Positions 13,101 to 26,726 are shown, counted from the first letter of the stretch. The stretch: 64,000 nucleotides of DNA from Panicum virgatum (GCF_016808335.1 NC_053153.1:21835033-21899032); one strand, 5' to 3'. Numbers and translations: made by a program. The notes: generated from the sequence alone by a model not told the origin.

Positions 13101-13968
13101 GCCTTTTTTTGCATTCGGCTGAGTGGCTCCTTTCTTTGGACAGCGAGTGGGCCCGGGGGCATGACTTGGTGACATCGAGTCAAAGCTGGAAAGCAATAAT
13201 TAACTGATATATACGATTTTACCGTTGCAAGTTACAGCAACAGGTTATTGGATTTGTACAACAGGAGGATATGGAGATAAGGATGTCTCTTTTCCTTCAG
13301 TTTTCTTGTGAAATTTGTAGGGCACGGTAAGAGGAGAACGTCTCTTTGCTTGTGCATTTTGCCTAGCTAGCCACACGTTTTCCTTGTGATGAAAATGATT
13401 TCCACGTTAATGTCCACTAAGTATAAATTCTGTAGATTCATCCAAAATACAAAAGAGATCATGCACCAGTGTCTTTTAGCCATCATGTATTGATCGTTGT
13501 AGACAAAACAAACAATTTTCGTTCCTAGCTACTACCATAAGAAAAGATGCACACAGATCGATGTACATACACACCACGTCAGCACACATCCAAGGTAGAA
13601 CGAATAATATCGATCTTATCTCTAACCATAGCCCTTTGGAACCATGACTCATCAAACCCAGTGGTTTCTGAGAAGGCAAGAGAGTCTGATATATAGGAAA
13701 AATTTTAATCTACGCAAAGTACAACTGTGTTTCTTCGAAGCAGTATGGACAATTTCCTTAGGATTTCAATACATTTTCAGGGAAAAAGTTTTAAAAGTTA
13801 CCATCTATTGGCAAATCCAAGATAACCATCACTACCATAAATGGCTTCTTCAAAGAAGGCATGGTATAGGAGCTTAAATAACACAATACCCATAGACTCC
13901 CAACTCCCAAGTGTACTCTTGTCCCAATTCCCAAGCCGCTGAAGGAATCAGAATCATACCGGGTCCGG
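10181..13968. other. Gene-poor region
   Basis: About 3.8 kb without a supported gene. A GC-rich island (10430-10560) and another (11550-11745, with repeated CGCCGGGAACC-like phrases) give short Pro/Ala-rich frames of no recognisable family. The remainder is AT-rich with frames under about 110 codons that lack domains or splice support. Confidence 0.5.
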
Positions 13969-13976
13969 GGCGCAGG

Positions 13977-14494
13977 CAGGGTTTACCTAACCGGTGGGAA
14001 CCGGTCTGGTTCCGGTTTGGGCCGGTACCAAACCGGCCCAAATTCAAAATTTAAATTTAAATTTAAAAAAATAAAAAAATTTCAAAAAAATCATAAAAAT
14101 ACTTCAAGGTGCGACGAATTTAATGGTGTCAAATTTTCTCAAAAATTCGTTCATTTAGTATAGTTTGCGGGGATTTGAAGTTAAATAAAAAAACGTGCAT
14201 ACAAAAGTATACAAATACAATGTAAAAGTAGTACAAAAAAGGATTGGAGGATTCATTTAGACTAAAACATATTATACAAACATTCATTTAGTATATTTTG
14301 CGGGCATTTGAATTTAAACAAAAAAAGAAAAAAATTTGAATTTGGCCGGTTACCAGTCAAACCGGCCGATTCCCAAATGCGCCGGACGATTTGAATTTGC
14401 ACTGGGATTTGACCGGTTTCCGGTGAAACCGATCCGGTTTACCGGAACCGGAGTGCTCCAGTTTGGGGTGTCCCGGTTGGTAAAAAAAACCCTG
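13977..14494. mobile_element. hAT-like non-autonomous element with 8-bp target duplications
   Basis: The 518-bp element begins CAGGGTTTACCTAACCGG and ends with the inverted counterpart (CCGGTTGGTAAAAAAAACCCTG, split here as CCGGTTGGTA then A7 CCCTG). Perfect 8-base direct repeats GGCGCAGG flank it (13969-13976 and 14495-14502). CAGGG termini plus an 8-bp duplication are the hAT hallmark. Both ends carry ACCGG-rich subterminal stretches; the middle is AT-rich and non-coding. It ends about 470 bp upstream of the DUF789 start codon, so it sits in or next to that promoter. Confidence 0.9.
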
Positions 14495-14963
14495 GGCGCA
14501 GGCTACCGGGTCCATTCCAGGATGCGGACCGGGCCTCCCCTCCCGGTACGTGACGTGGGGATGGGATTGCGAGGAGAGCGTTTGCTTTGGAGCCCGACAA
14601 GGCAAAGGGAGAGAAGGACACGCAGCAAAGCAAAGCAAACCGAAGCCGGTTTCATTCATACCCCCGCTCTTCCTCCTCCTGCGCTTCCCTTCCTTCGCAG
14701 ACCGCAGTCCAAACAAAAAGTCCCGTCCTCTTCCTCCTCCGCGCTTCAATCTCCCCCGGCGCACGGCCTCGGTTCCCGCAGAGCAGCGCAGAGGTGCAGA
14801 GTGGTGGAGGATTTTCGGTTGGATTCCTCCTGCGGTTCGGTTTCTTGGGGGGGCTCTTCTTGGTCTGCCCGGGCGATTTGGTGCGCCGCGAATTGTTGTG
14901 GGGTGGCTGGAGTGAGAGAGGGGGAGAAGGGCCGTGTGGAGAGGCGAGGGCAGGGAGGGGGCC

Positions 14964-17900
14964 ATGGGCGGGCAGTGGGTGGAGGAGGAGGGGATGCCGC
15001 CGTCCAACCTGCAGTGCTTCTTGGACTGCACCACCCCAACCGTGGAGACGCACATTCTCCCCAAGGTGACGCAATTGCTCCCCGTCACGTTCTCGCCTTC
15101 GATGTTCTCGCCGGTCTCTGGCCGCCGCCGCCATGGCCTGGTCGATCTGCGGCGTCTCGGGAGTTTCGGATTTGTCATTTACTCGTTTCTGTGCACCGCT
15201 TAGTGTGGTGGGGGGGGGGGGGGGGGGGGGGGTGAAGATGGGCTTTCTTTTACTCGTTACAGCTTGTCTTTTTACTTGATGCATCTTTCCGCGTCTTCTG
15301 ATGGCAAATATCCATCTCAAATTATTCGATGCAGTATTGCTAGTACTGCTTTTTCTTAATTACGAGGACGGTACCATACCATGTTTTACTAGCTGGGGAA
15401 TTGTGATGCAGCTGTGGCGATTCCTGCCATCCTGAATTCGACCACGTTATGCCAATCCTGCCTACTTCAACTGTTTTATTAATGCTCTTGGGTGATGGAT
15501 CGTATTAGGGTCGCTAGCTACTGTAGGCATATTAATCATCGTCCTCTCTGAAAGTGAGACGCTGTTCATTTTGATCCAGACGAATGGACGGTTGTCGACC
15601 GATGCTTGGCACCATGCTGAGATGGACAGCATGGAGTACTTCAATCTTGCAGACCTCTGGGAGCAATACTATGAGTGGAGCGCTTACGGCGCAGGAGTTG
15701 CGGTGCAGCTCCCAGAAGGGGAGAAAGTAGTTCAGTACTATGTTCCCTACCTATCAGGGATACAGCTATACACCAACAAGGTCTTGACTGCATCTAGGTA
15801 TGAAAAGAAATCCTTATTAATGCTGAAATTTCGAGTTCAAGATGATTTTGAGCTGTAGGCCAATCTAATTCTCTGTTAAATGTAGGAGTTTTGGTGAAGA
15901 TAATGGCATGGATTTGTGGAGCGATGATGAGGACAATGAGAAGATGTCAAGATCCTGGAGTTCGACGTCTGACGAATCATTGTTCAGCTGCGATTTATTA
16001 GGGGTCAATAGGAAGCGTCCAGGGCACTTGTACTTCGAGTTCTTTGAAGTAGGTTCACCTTATGGAAGGGCCCCTCTCATTGACAAGGTAAACTTCTATG
16101 GCCTAGCTGTGAGTTTATCTCTGCTCTTTTACGAATTGCAGTTCTTTTATGATCATCGCCCTTTCTAGGTTTATGAACTATCCCAGGGCTTTCCTGGGTT
16201 GACATCTCTGAAGAGTTCTGACCTTTCGCCTGTTAGCTGGATGGCAGTTGCCTGGTATGATCAAATTTATATCCGCTGCTTATGATCTTTTGAAAGAATG
16301 AAAAGTGGCAGATTATTTTTTTTATAATGAACAGCACAAAAATGACAGTCCTATTATCTAGAATTTTTATAAAACAGTGCCATCCTTGTCTGCTTTCCTT
16401 GTTGCAAATGGTTTTCTAGATTGAAGCACTTGCACTTGCGCCACACTCAATCTGTGCCTTAGCAGTTTGATGATAGATTTGAGTGCTTAGGTAGTAGCTG
16501 TTGTTTCTAGGTCCGAAGTCGATCCTTGTTTGTTTTTGTTTTCAGTGTTAAAAGTGGTCACTATTGTCATTCACGTCTGCTACTTTAACTAGGTATCCTA
16601 TCTACCACATTCCTTACCAGCGTAATGTGAAGGACCTATCTGCTTGCTTCTTAACTTACCATACCATTTCCTCCTCGTTTCAAGGTATGTTCTGTTACAT
16701 TTCGGGGAGTGCTTTTTACCATTCTGATCAATTTTCATAGCAAAAGGATTTCATTACTTCAATAGGCTTCTATACCAATGCTGCACAAACATTATTATTG
16801 ATGATATTAATTAATATCAATATAAAAAAACTTCATACCTTTGGGCCTTTAGTTTATTTCCCATAGTGTTATTTAGGACGTAGGTGTAGGCTTCTGATTC
16901 AAAGAACACTAGTGTTGTGCCTGGAAGAGCATGACAACAGAATATAGTGGCAGCTCTTTTCCTCTTACGCGGGGTTCTTATAAACATGTACCCGTCCAGT
17001 ACTTCTGTTCTATCGTGAATTAGCACTTATTCACATATCAAATGTTAGGGCTTAATGAATGCAAAAGTTATCATTTTTGTCAAAGATTCATTTTTGTCAT
17101 ATCACGTTATATGCATAACAACATTACTATCATGCACAAGAACAGAGTATGTATAATGTCTTAACTAGTTAACTGTAGAATTCTATGGGTCATCGAATTA
17201 TGTTCTTATACTGTAGAGGCTGGTTAATTGAGTGGTCTTTAGTTTTCAAGGAATGAATTGTATATTTGGAGAAGGTGCAACTGAAACATTTCTATATCTC
17301 GAAAGATGCATATCATATATTCTAGTGATGTGCTTTTTATTGCATACCAGTCAGTATCCCAAGCTATTTTAACATCAGTTGATGGCTTAGCTTACAAGAG
17401 TATGAGAGTTTCCTTTAAGGGTTTGCTTGGCTTACTATTTTGCATCTAAATCGTCAACTTTGGTTCCAAAAGTCTTTGTGTATGGTTAAGGAAACCACTT
17501 AATAAAAGGTTGGTGGCAGCATCTCTTTGCCCAGTAAAGAGGAGGAAAAAAACTGTATTGTCATGTGTCATGGCTTTATTGCTTATTCTTAGACATGAGG
17601 TTGCTTCTTAAAGACTTAAAATATGAATGTTATAGCATGGAAGAAGACACATCTTTGTAGCAAGCTTGCTTGGATTGCAATATGTGCAAAGCACCTAGGC
17701 ACAACAGCTGTCCACTTCAGGAGAGGGGAAAAAAAAGATTTTAGAGTCCAAATCAAGCCAGATCTTTGAGCTTGATAGCGATTTGCATGTTAAATCTTGA
17801 CTTCTCGAGAAATATCAGATACTGTATACTTAATCACAGCTGCACCAGTGATGACCTTAGTACTGTTTTCGATCCACCATAACCTGTATTATGTTTCTTG

Positions 17901-18173
17901 TCCACAGATCACACGCTTGAGACCATGATCAACAGTGGTTGCTATCCAATCGCCAATGGGAAACAAAATGGCCATATGGATAAAAGGAGCAACACGGTAT
18001 CACTACCTCCATTTGGCCTTGCAGCACACAAGATACAGGGTTCTCTCTGGACCAACCCCATGGCTGGAGACTACAGAAAGATGGACTTCCTCTTTACTGC
18101 GGCAGACTCCTGGCTGAAGCAGCTTGGAGTCCAACACCATGACTTCAACTTCTTCATCAGTCACCCCATGTGA
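14964..18173 (+). CDS. DUF789 family protein, six exons, 321 aa
   Basis: Exons: 14964-15065, 15580-15797, 15886-16087, 16169-16254, 16593-16684, 17908-18173. All introns are GT-AG, phases join, and the coding total is 966 nt. The product matches the plant DUF789 pattern: an N-terminal 'SNLQCFLDCTTP' segment (about residues 14-25), 'LADLWEQYYEWSAYGAGV' (about 57-74), 'VVQYYVPYLSGIQL', an acidic linker, 'LYFEFFEVGSPYGRAPL', 'SWMAVAWYPIYHIPYQR', and a C-terminal 'WLKQLGVQHHDFNFF' block. DUF789 proteins are widespread in plants and have no established biochemical role; none is assigned. The start is the first ATG of the leader frame that gives this N-terminus. Intron 1 holds a 23-base G run and intron 5 is the longest (1.2 kb). 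No TATA box is obvious. Confidence 0.9.
15210..15232 (+). repeat. Run of 23 G in intron 1 of the DUF789 gene
   Basis: An uninterrupted G homopolymer lies 145 bp downstream of the exon 1 donor on the sense strand. Such a run can form G-quadruplex or triplex structure in DNA or pre-mRNA and is prone to length change and sequencing error, so its true length is uncertain. Confidence 0.85.
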
Positions 18174-19644
18174 AGCGCTGATCCGGAGTAGCTTGCAAAG
18201 AATCACATCGGTGCAAACTTGAAAGTACTAAAATTACTTACACCACCAACAACGGTAGCAAAACGTTTACAATACAGTGCTCTGGTAAAATCCAGTCTTA
18301 ACAATCGCAAGATAGTGTTCATACTGCTTGAGTTTATTGCACTGAAAACCAAACATGTCAGGACTTGAATGGTTTTCTGTTTCTTGTTCTTCGGCAGAAG
18401 ATGTAACTGATCTGTACAAAGGTTTTGCAACTAATCTGGTATCCAATGTTGTGGTTGGATCCATATTGTAGCTGTTGCCTTGTGAAGTTTAGTGCCCTAG
18501 AGAACGTCAGACCATGATGAAACTGCTTGCGCAGACTCCAGTTGGACCTGAATCTGTTTATGACAAATTCATTCTCTTCTACAGTCAGGCAGCTGTATCC
18601 ACCTGTTTTAACTTTGATTGCTGTATTATTAATTCGTGCTTGAAATAGCCTAAAACAGTAAGACAATTACATAGCTTCCTTCGTGGGAACCCCAAAATAA
18701 ATGGCAGTTCAACATGGCAGATATACAGTGCATACTGTTTGGTGCAATGGAGCCATTTCGGATGTGAATATCTTGGAGAATAATCGGTGGATTTCAGTGG
18801 ATTTTTGGAGTAGGGTTAGAGATGAACAGTAGCCATGAAGCTCAAGAGGATGGGAAAATTCTGGATCCTGATTCCGATCCCTTCTCTGTTCTCATCTTTT
18901 ACTCTATTAAACTTTTACATTTTAGTCCTTGTAACACACTCTTGCATCTTTTTTTAACATTTAAAATGCTCAATATCTTTTTTTTATGCAAAATAGGTTC
19001 ATTTCCATCTCTTGTATACCTATAAAAAGTTTCATGATTTTTGGAGATGATTTGTATGTCGTTTTGGTTAAAAAAAGATATTATAAGCATCCACTAGTTA
19101 TTGTTCACGTCACTTAACTGACGGAACGAACAGCAGTGTCGAAAAGGGAAACAAAACTTTAACTCAGTGTCAAATAGGGAATAGAAAAATTTTGAGGCCC
19201 AAAGAAGGAACCACTCATTCAAATAGGGAATTTCCTCTACGTACAACCGGGTGGACTCCCCCCTAGCTGATAATGCTTAGCAACTACAGCTTGAATCCTA
19301 ATTTTTCTCTGCCCCAAATAGGCGTGCGATGTGCAAACAGAGAAAAAGATTACTGCTTTGTCCTTGCTAACCCAGAAGTGTGCGACTGTGCGAGGACCCA
19401 AACCCAACCAGGCAATCTAATCATGTTGACGGAGCTGACAGGACCTGTTTGGTTTTGCTCCAAATTATACTGCCGTTTCAATCTAAACCTGCAATGGAGC
19501 GCATCTCTCTCCAACCTGTATAGTTCTCCCTGCAATTCTAGTCTTCAGATTCCTGTCTAGCTCCAACGAGTGATTATAGGTGCTGCATGCAGCAGCCAAT
19601 CGCCTGTATGCGATAGACACCGGCATGACTATGCAGATAACCTC
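18174..19644. other. Convergent intergenic region
   Basis: Contains the 3' flanks of the DUF789 gene (+) and the transporter gene (-). Frames of up to about 100 codons on both strands have no recognisable content. Confidence 0.5.
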
Positions 19645-22306
19645 TTACTTCTCGCCTACAATGCTTTTGTAGTTAACCATGTAGATGGCAACCAATGTGA
19701 GAAGTGCACCACCAATCTGTACAGATGAGAAGGTCTCGCCGAGGTAGAGGTACCTGAACAAGAAGTAGGTAGCAAAAGGCACCGGTCAAGAGAACGACAT
19801 AGTTTTACGGTCGTAAAAAGCAGGTAGCATAACCTTGACGATATAACAACAAAGCCTTTCAGTCCCAGCCAAGTTGGGTAGGCATAACATATTCTGAAGG
19901 ACCTTACCCGAATATGGATGCAAACATGGGGGTCAAGAAAGTGAGAGAACTAAGTGTGGTTAAGCTACCTGAAAAAAAGTGAGAAAGAACTAGTTATACG
20001 GAACACCTCTCAGAGTGGATAGGGTACCAGCATCTCATAACATCATTGGATTAGTAGGAACTAGGAAGCAATCGCACCTCTAGTAGCATTGTAGAAGTAT
20101 ACACCATAGCTGACAGCACTGCCAAATATAGATGTATAGCCAAGTGCTAATATGTCGCTCCATGTAAGGTCTTGAATATGTCCACTCAGAGCAGGATCAT
20201 GGTTCAGAACAGATATAACCAGCAGAGGAAGCCCACCTATAATCATGTGCTGTTGTAGTTTGGACGTTAGCATTTAATAATGATGTAATATTGCCCCTCG
20301 AAAAGGTGAAAGTTGCAAGAAGCTACGGTAAGGGTAACATTTTCATTCTGATGGAACCATTGATCAAATTAGAAGGCATAGGTATATTTAATTTAAGGAC
20401 TCCAACAAATGTAATTATAAGTTACAATCTATGTATCTGTTATCCACTACACTGCATGATTAATGTTATCAGAAACATGCAATAAGCTCTGCAATAATAG
20501 TAACACCAAAGGTATATACATTGCATCCGTGGAATAAACTACCAAATCAGCTGCTAAAATAGTCCCTAAAAAAGGCAGACTCGAAGCAACAGAAACAATA
20601 GCGATAGTTGAGCTTTGGCGCATGTGACACAAAATAAGATATAATATGCACTGGTTATTCATCTGTGGATAACATACCCATCCTGTTGCCATAATTGGAT
20701 CAGAGTACTTTGACACCCAGCGGACCATGATAGTTCCAACTGCCATGCTTTGAGCTGAGAGGAACATCAACCATTCTCCACTTCCCCAGATTGTTGTGTC
20801 ATTTCCTTCAACTGACAATGCTGGAACCTAGCAAAAATCCGGGAGAAAATGATGAAAGGCGAAAATGCAGGGGACAAAAAACATAGATACAGTGCTACAC
20901 ACCAATCCACAAATAGAATCAAATTATTTGAAGAAAAATGCTATATCTTGGCATTCGTGGTGAACTGGTGATGTGGTCTGAATTTCATAAAATTTCAAAA
21001 TGGCCAGAAACCACTTTCCAACATTTTACAGATGCTGCACAATGCTTACTATATATTTGCCGGAGACAATTGTTTTAAGCACGATTACAGGTTTTAAAAA
21101 TCAGTTAGGTAGGTGTGGTCCAAAATGTTGCATGAGTAAAGAGCACTCAATACTGCATAAACTTTCGCTTTAATAGATATGAGCGTGCATTTTGATACGG
21201 AGAAATTTTTATATATCAATAATGTAACTTGTTACCATAATCAGCATTCGGGTCTCAAGATTGCTAACCTCTACAGTCAACACTGCATATGAAAAGTTTG
21301 AACTCAGCGTTGGCAGAAGGCAAACCTCAAGAAGCAAGAGACCAACGACACCCAGCACGAGTCCTCCAACACCTATCGCGCCGATCGACTCTCCAAAGAG
21401 CAGTGATGCGAGGACAGCAACTGTCAGTGGCTGCGAGTCGATGATGACCTGCAATGGAGATTTCAGTTCCGTTCCGTAAGTGCCGCCAGCTCAGTTCGCC
21501 TTACAGCGGACAAGCCTAGTGCTTGCTTGAGGAGTTGATGAACAGGATTTCGTCTTACACTCCCGAGTCCAGCCGACGTCTTCTGCAATCCCTCCGCGAG
21601 GAAGCCCTGCGAAGGCAAGGAAGAAAAGACACGGCTTGATTCCAGAACCGCACACACCGCCCCACTCTCAGAGGCCACGCACGCCTTTCAGGAGTAAAAA
21701 AATCATGCGCGCTGGCTGCAGTGTTGGCACCTGGAAGCAGGCGGCGTCGATGAGCCCGAACGCGGCGACGGCGAGCCAGGCGTCCCAGCCGGAGGGCTGC
21801 TTCCTGCCGCGCGCGGCGGCGAAGGCGACGAGCAGCGCGCCGGCCGGGAGCAGGCGCAGCGCGGCGACGAAGAAGGGCCCCGTCCGGGGGATGACCCCCT
21901 TCATGGCCACCATGGTCGTGCCCCAGAAGAAGAAGGGCGACACCAGGGACGCCCACTCCCAGAGCTCCTTCCCCGCGGCCGCGGGGGAGGCCGGGGCCGC
22001 CGCGTCGCCCTCCCCATCGCCGGCCTTCAGGAGGGGGGCGGCGTCCTCGGCGCCGGCGTCGACGAAGCACTCGACGTCGGAGCCCGTGCCGACGCAGTCC
22101 AGCGAATCCGCGGGGACCGGGGCGGGAGGGGAGGGCGGAGAGGACTCGCGGCGCGCGCGGACGGCGGAGGGGCGGCGGGCGGGGCCGGGGGCGAGGGCGC
22201 GGAGGCGGCTGCGGGCGGAGGCGAGGGGTGGGAAGCGGGGAGGGGAAGGGAGCGGGAGGGGGAGGAGGAGGAGGCGGGCGGGCGCGGGGCACGCGGCGGC
22301 GGGCAT
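19645..22306 (-). CDS. EamA/drug-metabolite transporter, WAT1-related, probably plastid-targeted, 412 aa
   Basis: Exons in transcript order: 22306-21731, 21606-21559, 21448-21326, 20827-20678, 20249-20078, 19968-19908, 19753-19645; all GT-AG, total 1239 nt. Residues 1 to about 110 are a Ser/Ala/Arg/Pro-rich leader, like a chloroplast transit peptide plus acidic linker. Two EamA repeats of about five membrane helices each follow. Markers are 'SPFFFWGTTMVAMKGVIP', 'GFLAEGLQKTSAGLGSV', 'DSQPLTVAVLASLLFGE' in the first repeat, and 'AQSMAVGTIMVRWVSKYSD', 'YTSIFGSAVSYGVYFYNAT', 'SLTFLTPMFASIFGYLYLG' in the second. It resembles the plastid-predicted Arabidopsis protein At3g02690. EamA proteins export or exchange small metabolites across membranes; the substrate is unknown. 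The GC-rich first exon gives many false frames. Confidence 0.9.
19841..19886. repeat. Short dispersed grass repeat fragment in transporter intron 6
   Basis: Contains 'AACAACAAAGCCTTTCAGTCCC' style wording (AACAACAAAGCCTTT, then CAGTCCCAGCCAAGTTGGG), which I recognise as a common dispersed phrase of grass introns and flanks. It lies 20 bp beyond the exon 6 donor. The parent element was not delimited. Confidence 0.4.
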
Positions 22307-23955
22307 GGTGGCCGAAGGGCGGGGGCCCCGGGCGCGGGACGGTGGCCGGTGGGAGCGGGAGGGAGGAGCGGCGCGGAGCCGAGGAGGAGACGAGGCCACG
22401 TGGGATCTTCTCGTTGGGTCCGCCGCAAAGCCGTGAGCCCGTGGCGCTCCGGCTCTGCTCGCGGAGAAATTGGCGTCGCCGGGATCCGACCGCACCCCAC
22501 GGCTTTCTCCCGTCTGCTGAGCCTGAGCTCGCTCGCGATCGCGGCCGTGCCAGGCCGGACACCGGAGACAACCCAGGCTCGTTTGGGCCAGGTTGCTGGA
22601 CCTGTGTTGGGCGGACAACGATCGGAGTCGATGAACAAGCAGCGAGGTTTTTAGCCTGTGTAACTGTGTTCCAAATCAGCAAGGAAACCATTGGAGTTGA
22701 GCACTGCCTATAGCCCATTTCTTTCTTGTCTAATTAGGCAATAAGCACGCACTGCAGTATACATGGTCATATTTTGTGTACTTTCAGAGTCTCCTGCAAC
22801 AAGACATACCTAAGAAAGAATACTGAACTAAGCCCTCAAAAGGAAAATAGAAAGGAATACTGAACTACAGTAGCATATACCTAATACGCCATGTATAGCA
22901 CTAGGCAGTTAGCATTCTGAACAGCAGGATGAAGGCGTTGCAGGTCAAGCACAAATCTTCTGAACGGCATCAATGGCGGAAGCGCGTCAGCATCGGTTAG
23001 AAAGCTCCCACCAATCCACTGTGTTAGCTATGGCATTTTTGGAAAGAACAAGTTCTGAATCAGCCACCCAGGAATTACTGACGGTAATCAAGCAAGGTAG
23101 ACAATAAACGAACATGTCCTGAATCAGGCATCATTCTGCTTTTGAACTGAAATCAAACCACCATATCTATGACACAATCATAGCTTAGAGGAACACGACA
23201 ACTTAAGGAAGATGAGAAAGCAAGACTACCAAAAGATAAGCACTTAAGCAAACATGCCATGTACAGTATTTGTCCATTCTATGGTTATCACCAGAAACAC
23301 CGTGCATAGAAATAATTAAGACAAGGCCAGGACCTCGAACAACTGCTGCCAGGCGTAGCAGGTTTCCAAAGAAATGTCCGGAGACTCCGGAAATCTTACA
23401 GAAAGTGCAAACGGCTACTCAATCCGCAACCAAAAGTAGATCGATCAATTTTCCAAGGTTCATGGACCTTTTTTGTACTGCTTCTCGTTCACCTCCTTGA
23501 CCATGGTCTTGCACATGCAAAAGATGCTTTGAAGAACTCTTTTGACCATGGAGCCACTTCCACCACGATGGATGGCGAGAGGAGCTAGGTGCATAAGATG
23601 GAGCACTCGGCCTTGGATCTTCCACACGAGGAGCTGAACTAGAATATCCATGGTGGCTAGATGAAGGTGGAGCATCCTCACCCCTAAAGCCAAGATGAAG
23701 AGGCTTATAATTCTCAATAATAACATTAGTACCACAAGCGTACGTTATTAATTAACCAAAATCCACAAATCAGGCCTAGATGTTCTTTCAACATACATAA
23801 TTCAATAGAAAAAAAGGAAAAAATAACATACTATGGGAATACAAAACACTACAGCTTCATTTACTAATTTGATATGACCTAAAAAGATTACACAATGAAA
23901 AAATAATTACAAGTTTGCCCGGTAAGGAAATACGTATATTGCCATGAGATTGACC
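22307..23955. other. Upstream region of the transporter gene; no gene supported
   Basis: 22307-22640 is the GC-rich leader/promoter side of the transporter gene, without a clear TATA box. 23419-23735 (-) gives a Ser/His-rich frame of unknown type that could be a decayed transposon protein. Nothing else stands out. Confidence 0.4.
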
Positions 23956-26726
23956 CACTACTGGAAACCGGAATTTCCCTGAGGGTGCACATACCTACAG
24001 GGAAATACAAAATACCGACAGGGAAATTGAAAAATAATTTCCCTGTGTGTACACCAACAGGGAATAACCGCCAGGGATAAAACGACAGGGAAATATTAAT
24101 TTGCCCGTCGATTTTTTTTTCCTGAGAGTTTTTAGAATTTCCCTGTCGGTGGGCCTTCGTCACGAAAATGCCAAGCCACTAGACCTGACCTTCATTTTCC
24201 TGTCGACAAAAACCCAGTGGGATATTATTAACACACCCAGGGAAAAGCAATTTCCTTGTGTACATAGCACCATCAGGAAAATTGGTATTTTTCCTGTCCA
24301 TTCTCTTACCGACAGGGTAATTATTTTCTAATGGCTGTTTATTTACATTTTCCTGTCATCATTTAGCTGACAGGGAAATTGAAATGATATATTTAATACC
24401 AGCCATCAGGAAAATTAATCATTCAGTCATCAGAGAAAATCAAAATGCATATATATTTAATGCGAGACGACATTGTTCATAAGAATTCATAATCGAATGG
24501 CACATAAAATCCACATTTACCATTACATAGATATCATGACATCATGTCCAAATGTTGTTGGCATCAACCCGTACATAATTAGCAAAATAAGCATCCCACC
24601 AAACCCATAAACTTCTAGCATAATAATACTATCTAGAGTTATACTACCAATCTACCAAAGTGCATGAATGCATATATAGGCGCAGCACTGCAAAAGTTGA
24701 ACTGTGAGCTGTCATTCATCAGAAGATGAAGCTGCACCATCAGACCATGCATTGCTTTCACTCTAATCAAGCTGCATCATCAGACAATTCATTGTTTCCA
24801 CATTGTTGGTTGCTGCCATGAATGTTATCAATGTTTGTGCCGCCAAGATTCTCACCATTGTGGCCATTAACATCCATGTTGTTAGTGGACTCCGAGCCAA
24901 CATGAGATGAACTCGTTGCCTGCTTGTGAATGACACTTAGATAAGCATGGTTGCCTTAGGCAAAATAGTGTAATGCAATTCTGGACTAAAAATGCTATGT
25001 GAAAATAGATAATAAAAATGCAAATAAAAAATCAAAGATCCATTAAACGATATGCAGCAAAATGAGGATTAGTATTCTGAATCTCAAACTGGACTGCACT
25101 AACATAAATTTGTAACGAGTTCAACAAGTGGTTTAATTGCAGAAACAAAGCTGCAAAGAAAATAACAGAAGTAATCTAGTTGCTGGCTTGAAAGAAAATA
25201 ACAAGGCAGCTACTATCAAGTGTGCTGATGTTCTAGCATACCACATCACATCCCATCTGAAAAAAGTGTTAACACATGTGCAGCGTACAGAATTAAAAGG
25301 AGACAAAACAATAATAAATAGAACTAAAGGACCTGCAATGCATCACCTGATGGATCTGAATGGCATCGTGGCTTGTTAATTAGCTCCCAAGCAAGAATTG
25401 TAGGTATTAATTAGTAGCATGAACCTAATGTGCGTATATACATATATCATCACTGCTGCCGCCGCCATCCTCACTGTTGCGCGCTCGTCCGGCCGTCCGC
25501 TCCGGCGACGGCAAGGTCGGGAAGAGAAGGGAGAGGGGGTGGCGGGTGGAGGAGGGGCTAGGGTTTGCAGTAGTGGGAGGTAATTTTATACAACAAGGCA
25601 GCAATCTAAACCGTTGGATCAAGGATGGATGGACAAGATAATTTGGGCCGTGATGCCAGCCTAGAAATGGCCCAATCTCCGATTTCTTTGTCCATTTAAT
25701 TTTATTTCCAACTAATTAAAGCATCCTTGTTAAGTAACAAATGAAAATAATAGTCTTATATATATTAATATATTTTTCATATATACTACACTACATATAA
25801 GTTGTAACCAATGCCTTGAATATAGATGAAAAATTCAATTGTCTTCTATGGACAATTCAAAGTTCTTTCTCCATATTACCACATAATAATTGCAACAATT
25901 TCTAAATTTGGTTAAAAATTCTAAAAAATAACATGATAACATATTTGTGGTCCATAATCTTTCCATAAAAAATTTAAATAGATTTAGTAAAGTTGGACCA
26001 TATATTGTTCATAAAAGGATACATCTCTCATATAATTTCTTATACCTCAAGTGAAACTTTGAGGTTTGAGTAACTCACTATATTTTCGAACTCGTATGCA
26101 CCTCAAATTTGGACACAACCTTACTTTCATCATAACATTAGAAAATATGAAGTTACATTACCAATTTTTGTGAAAAAACATATTTTTCTACTTTCCATTT
26201 AGGTGGAAGAAAACAAGCCATATGAAAAGATTCAAAAAAATAGTAATTAATATTTTTCTACCATGATATTGGAAAAATTCAGAAAAAGAATCATCGAATT
26301 TGGAGTTGATATGAGGGAGAAATACAGATACAAGTTTTAATCAAGAATTAAAAGAAGAAAGACCAACTATACATGTCTTATTCATTTGAATCCATCTAGT
26401 TATCCATTTCCCTGTGTGTGTCTGCTGTTTTCCTGTGAGTATTCTAGTACCGACAAAGAAATTATGAATTTTCCTGTGTGTTCATGAATTTCCCTGTGAG
26501 TGTTTACCCAACCGACAAAGAAAACATTAATTTCCCTATGTGTTCATAATTTTCCCTGAGAGTTTTTACACAACCTACAAGTCAGATTGAATTTCCCTGT
26601 GTGTTCGATTATTTCCATGTGAGTGTTTCGGCAACCGACAAGGAAAATCGAATTTCCCTGTGGGTTTTTGGAAAAACACTCAGGGAAATTCGGCACACAC
26701 AGGGAAAAAACGGTTTCCAGTTGATG
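23956..26726. mobile_element. Non-autonomous CACTA-like element
   Basis: The left end is CACTACTGGAAACCGG; the right end (26712-26726) is the imperfect inverse, GGTTTCCAGTTGATG. Subterminal regions 23970-24420 and 26400-26705 hold many copies of TTTCCCTGTGNGT or ACNGACAGGGAAA in both orientations, the classic CACTA arrangement. The 2.0-kb interior is AT-rich with no intact transposase. 24690-24960 and 25425-25622 give short frames of no known family. A clear 3-bp target duplication was not confirmed. It ends about 750 bp upstream of the first kiwellin start codon. Confidence 0.8.

Noticed and set aside
21555..22718. 387-codon minus frame across the transporter first exon
   Set aside because: Wrong frame; the correct frame starts at 22306 and continues through six further phased exons.
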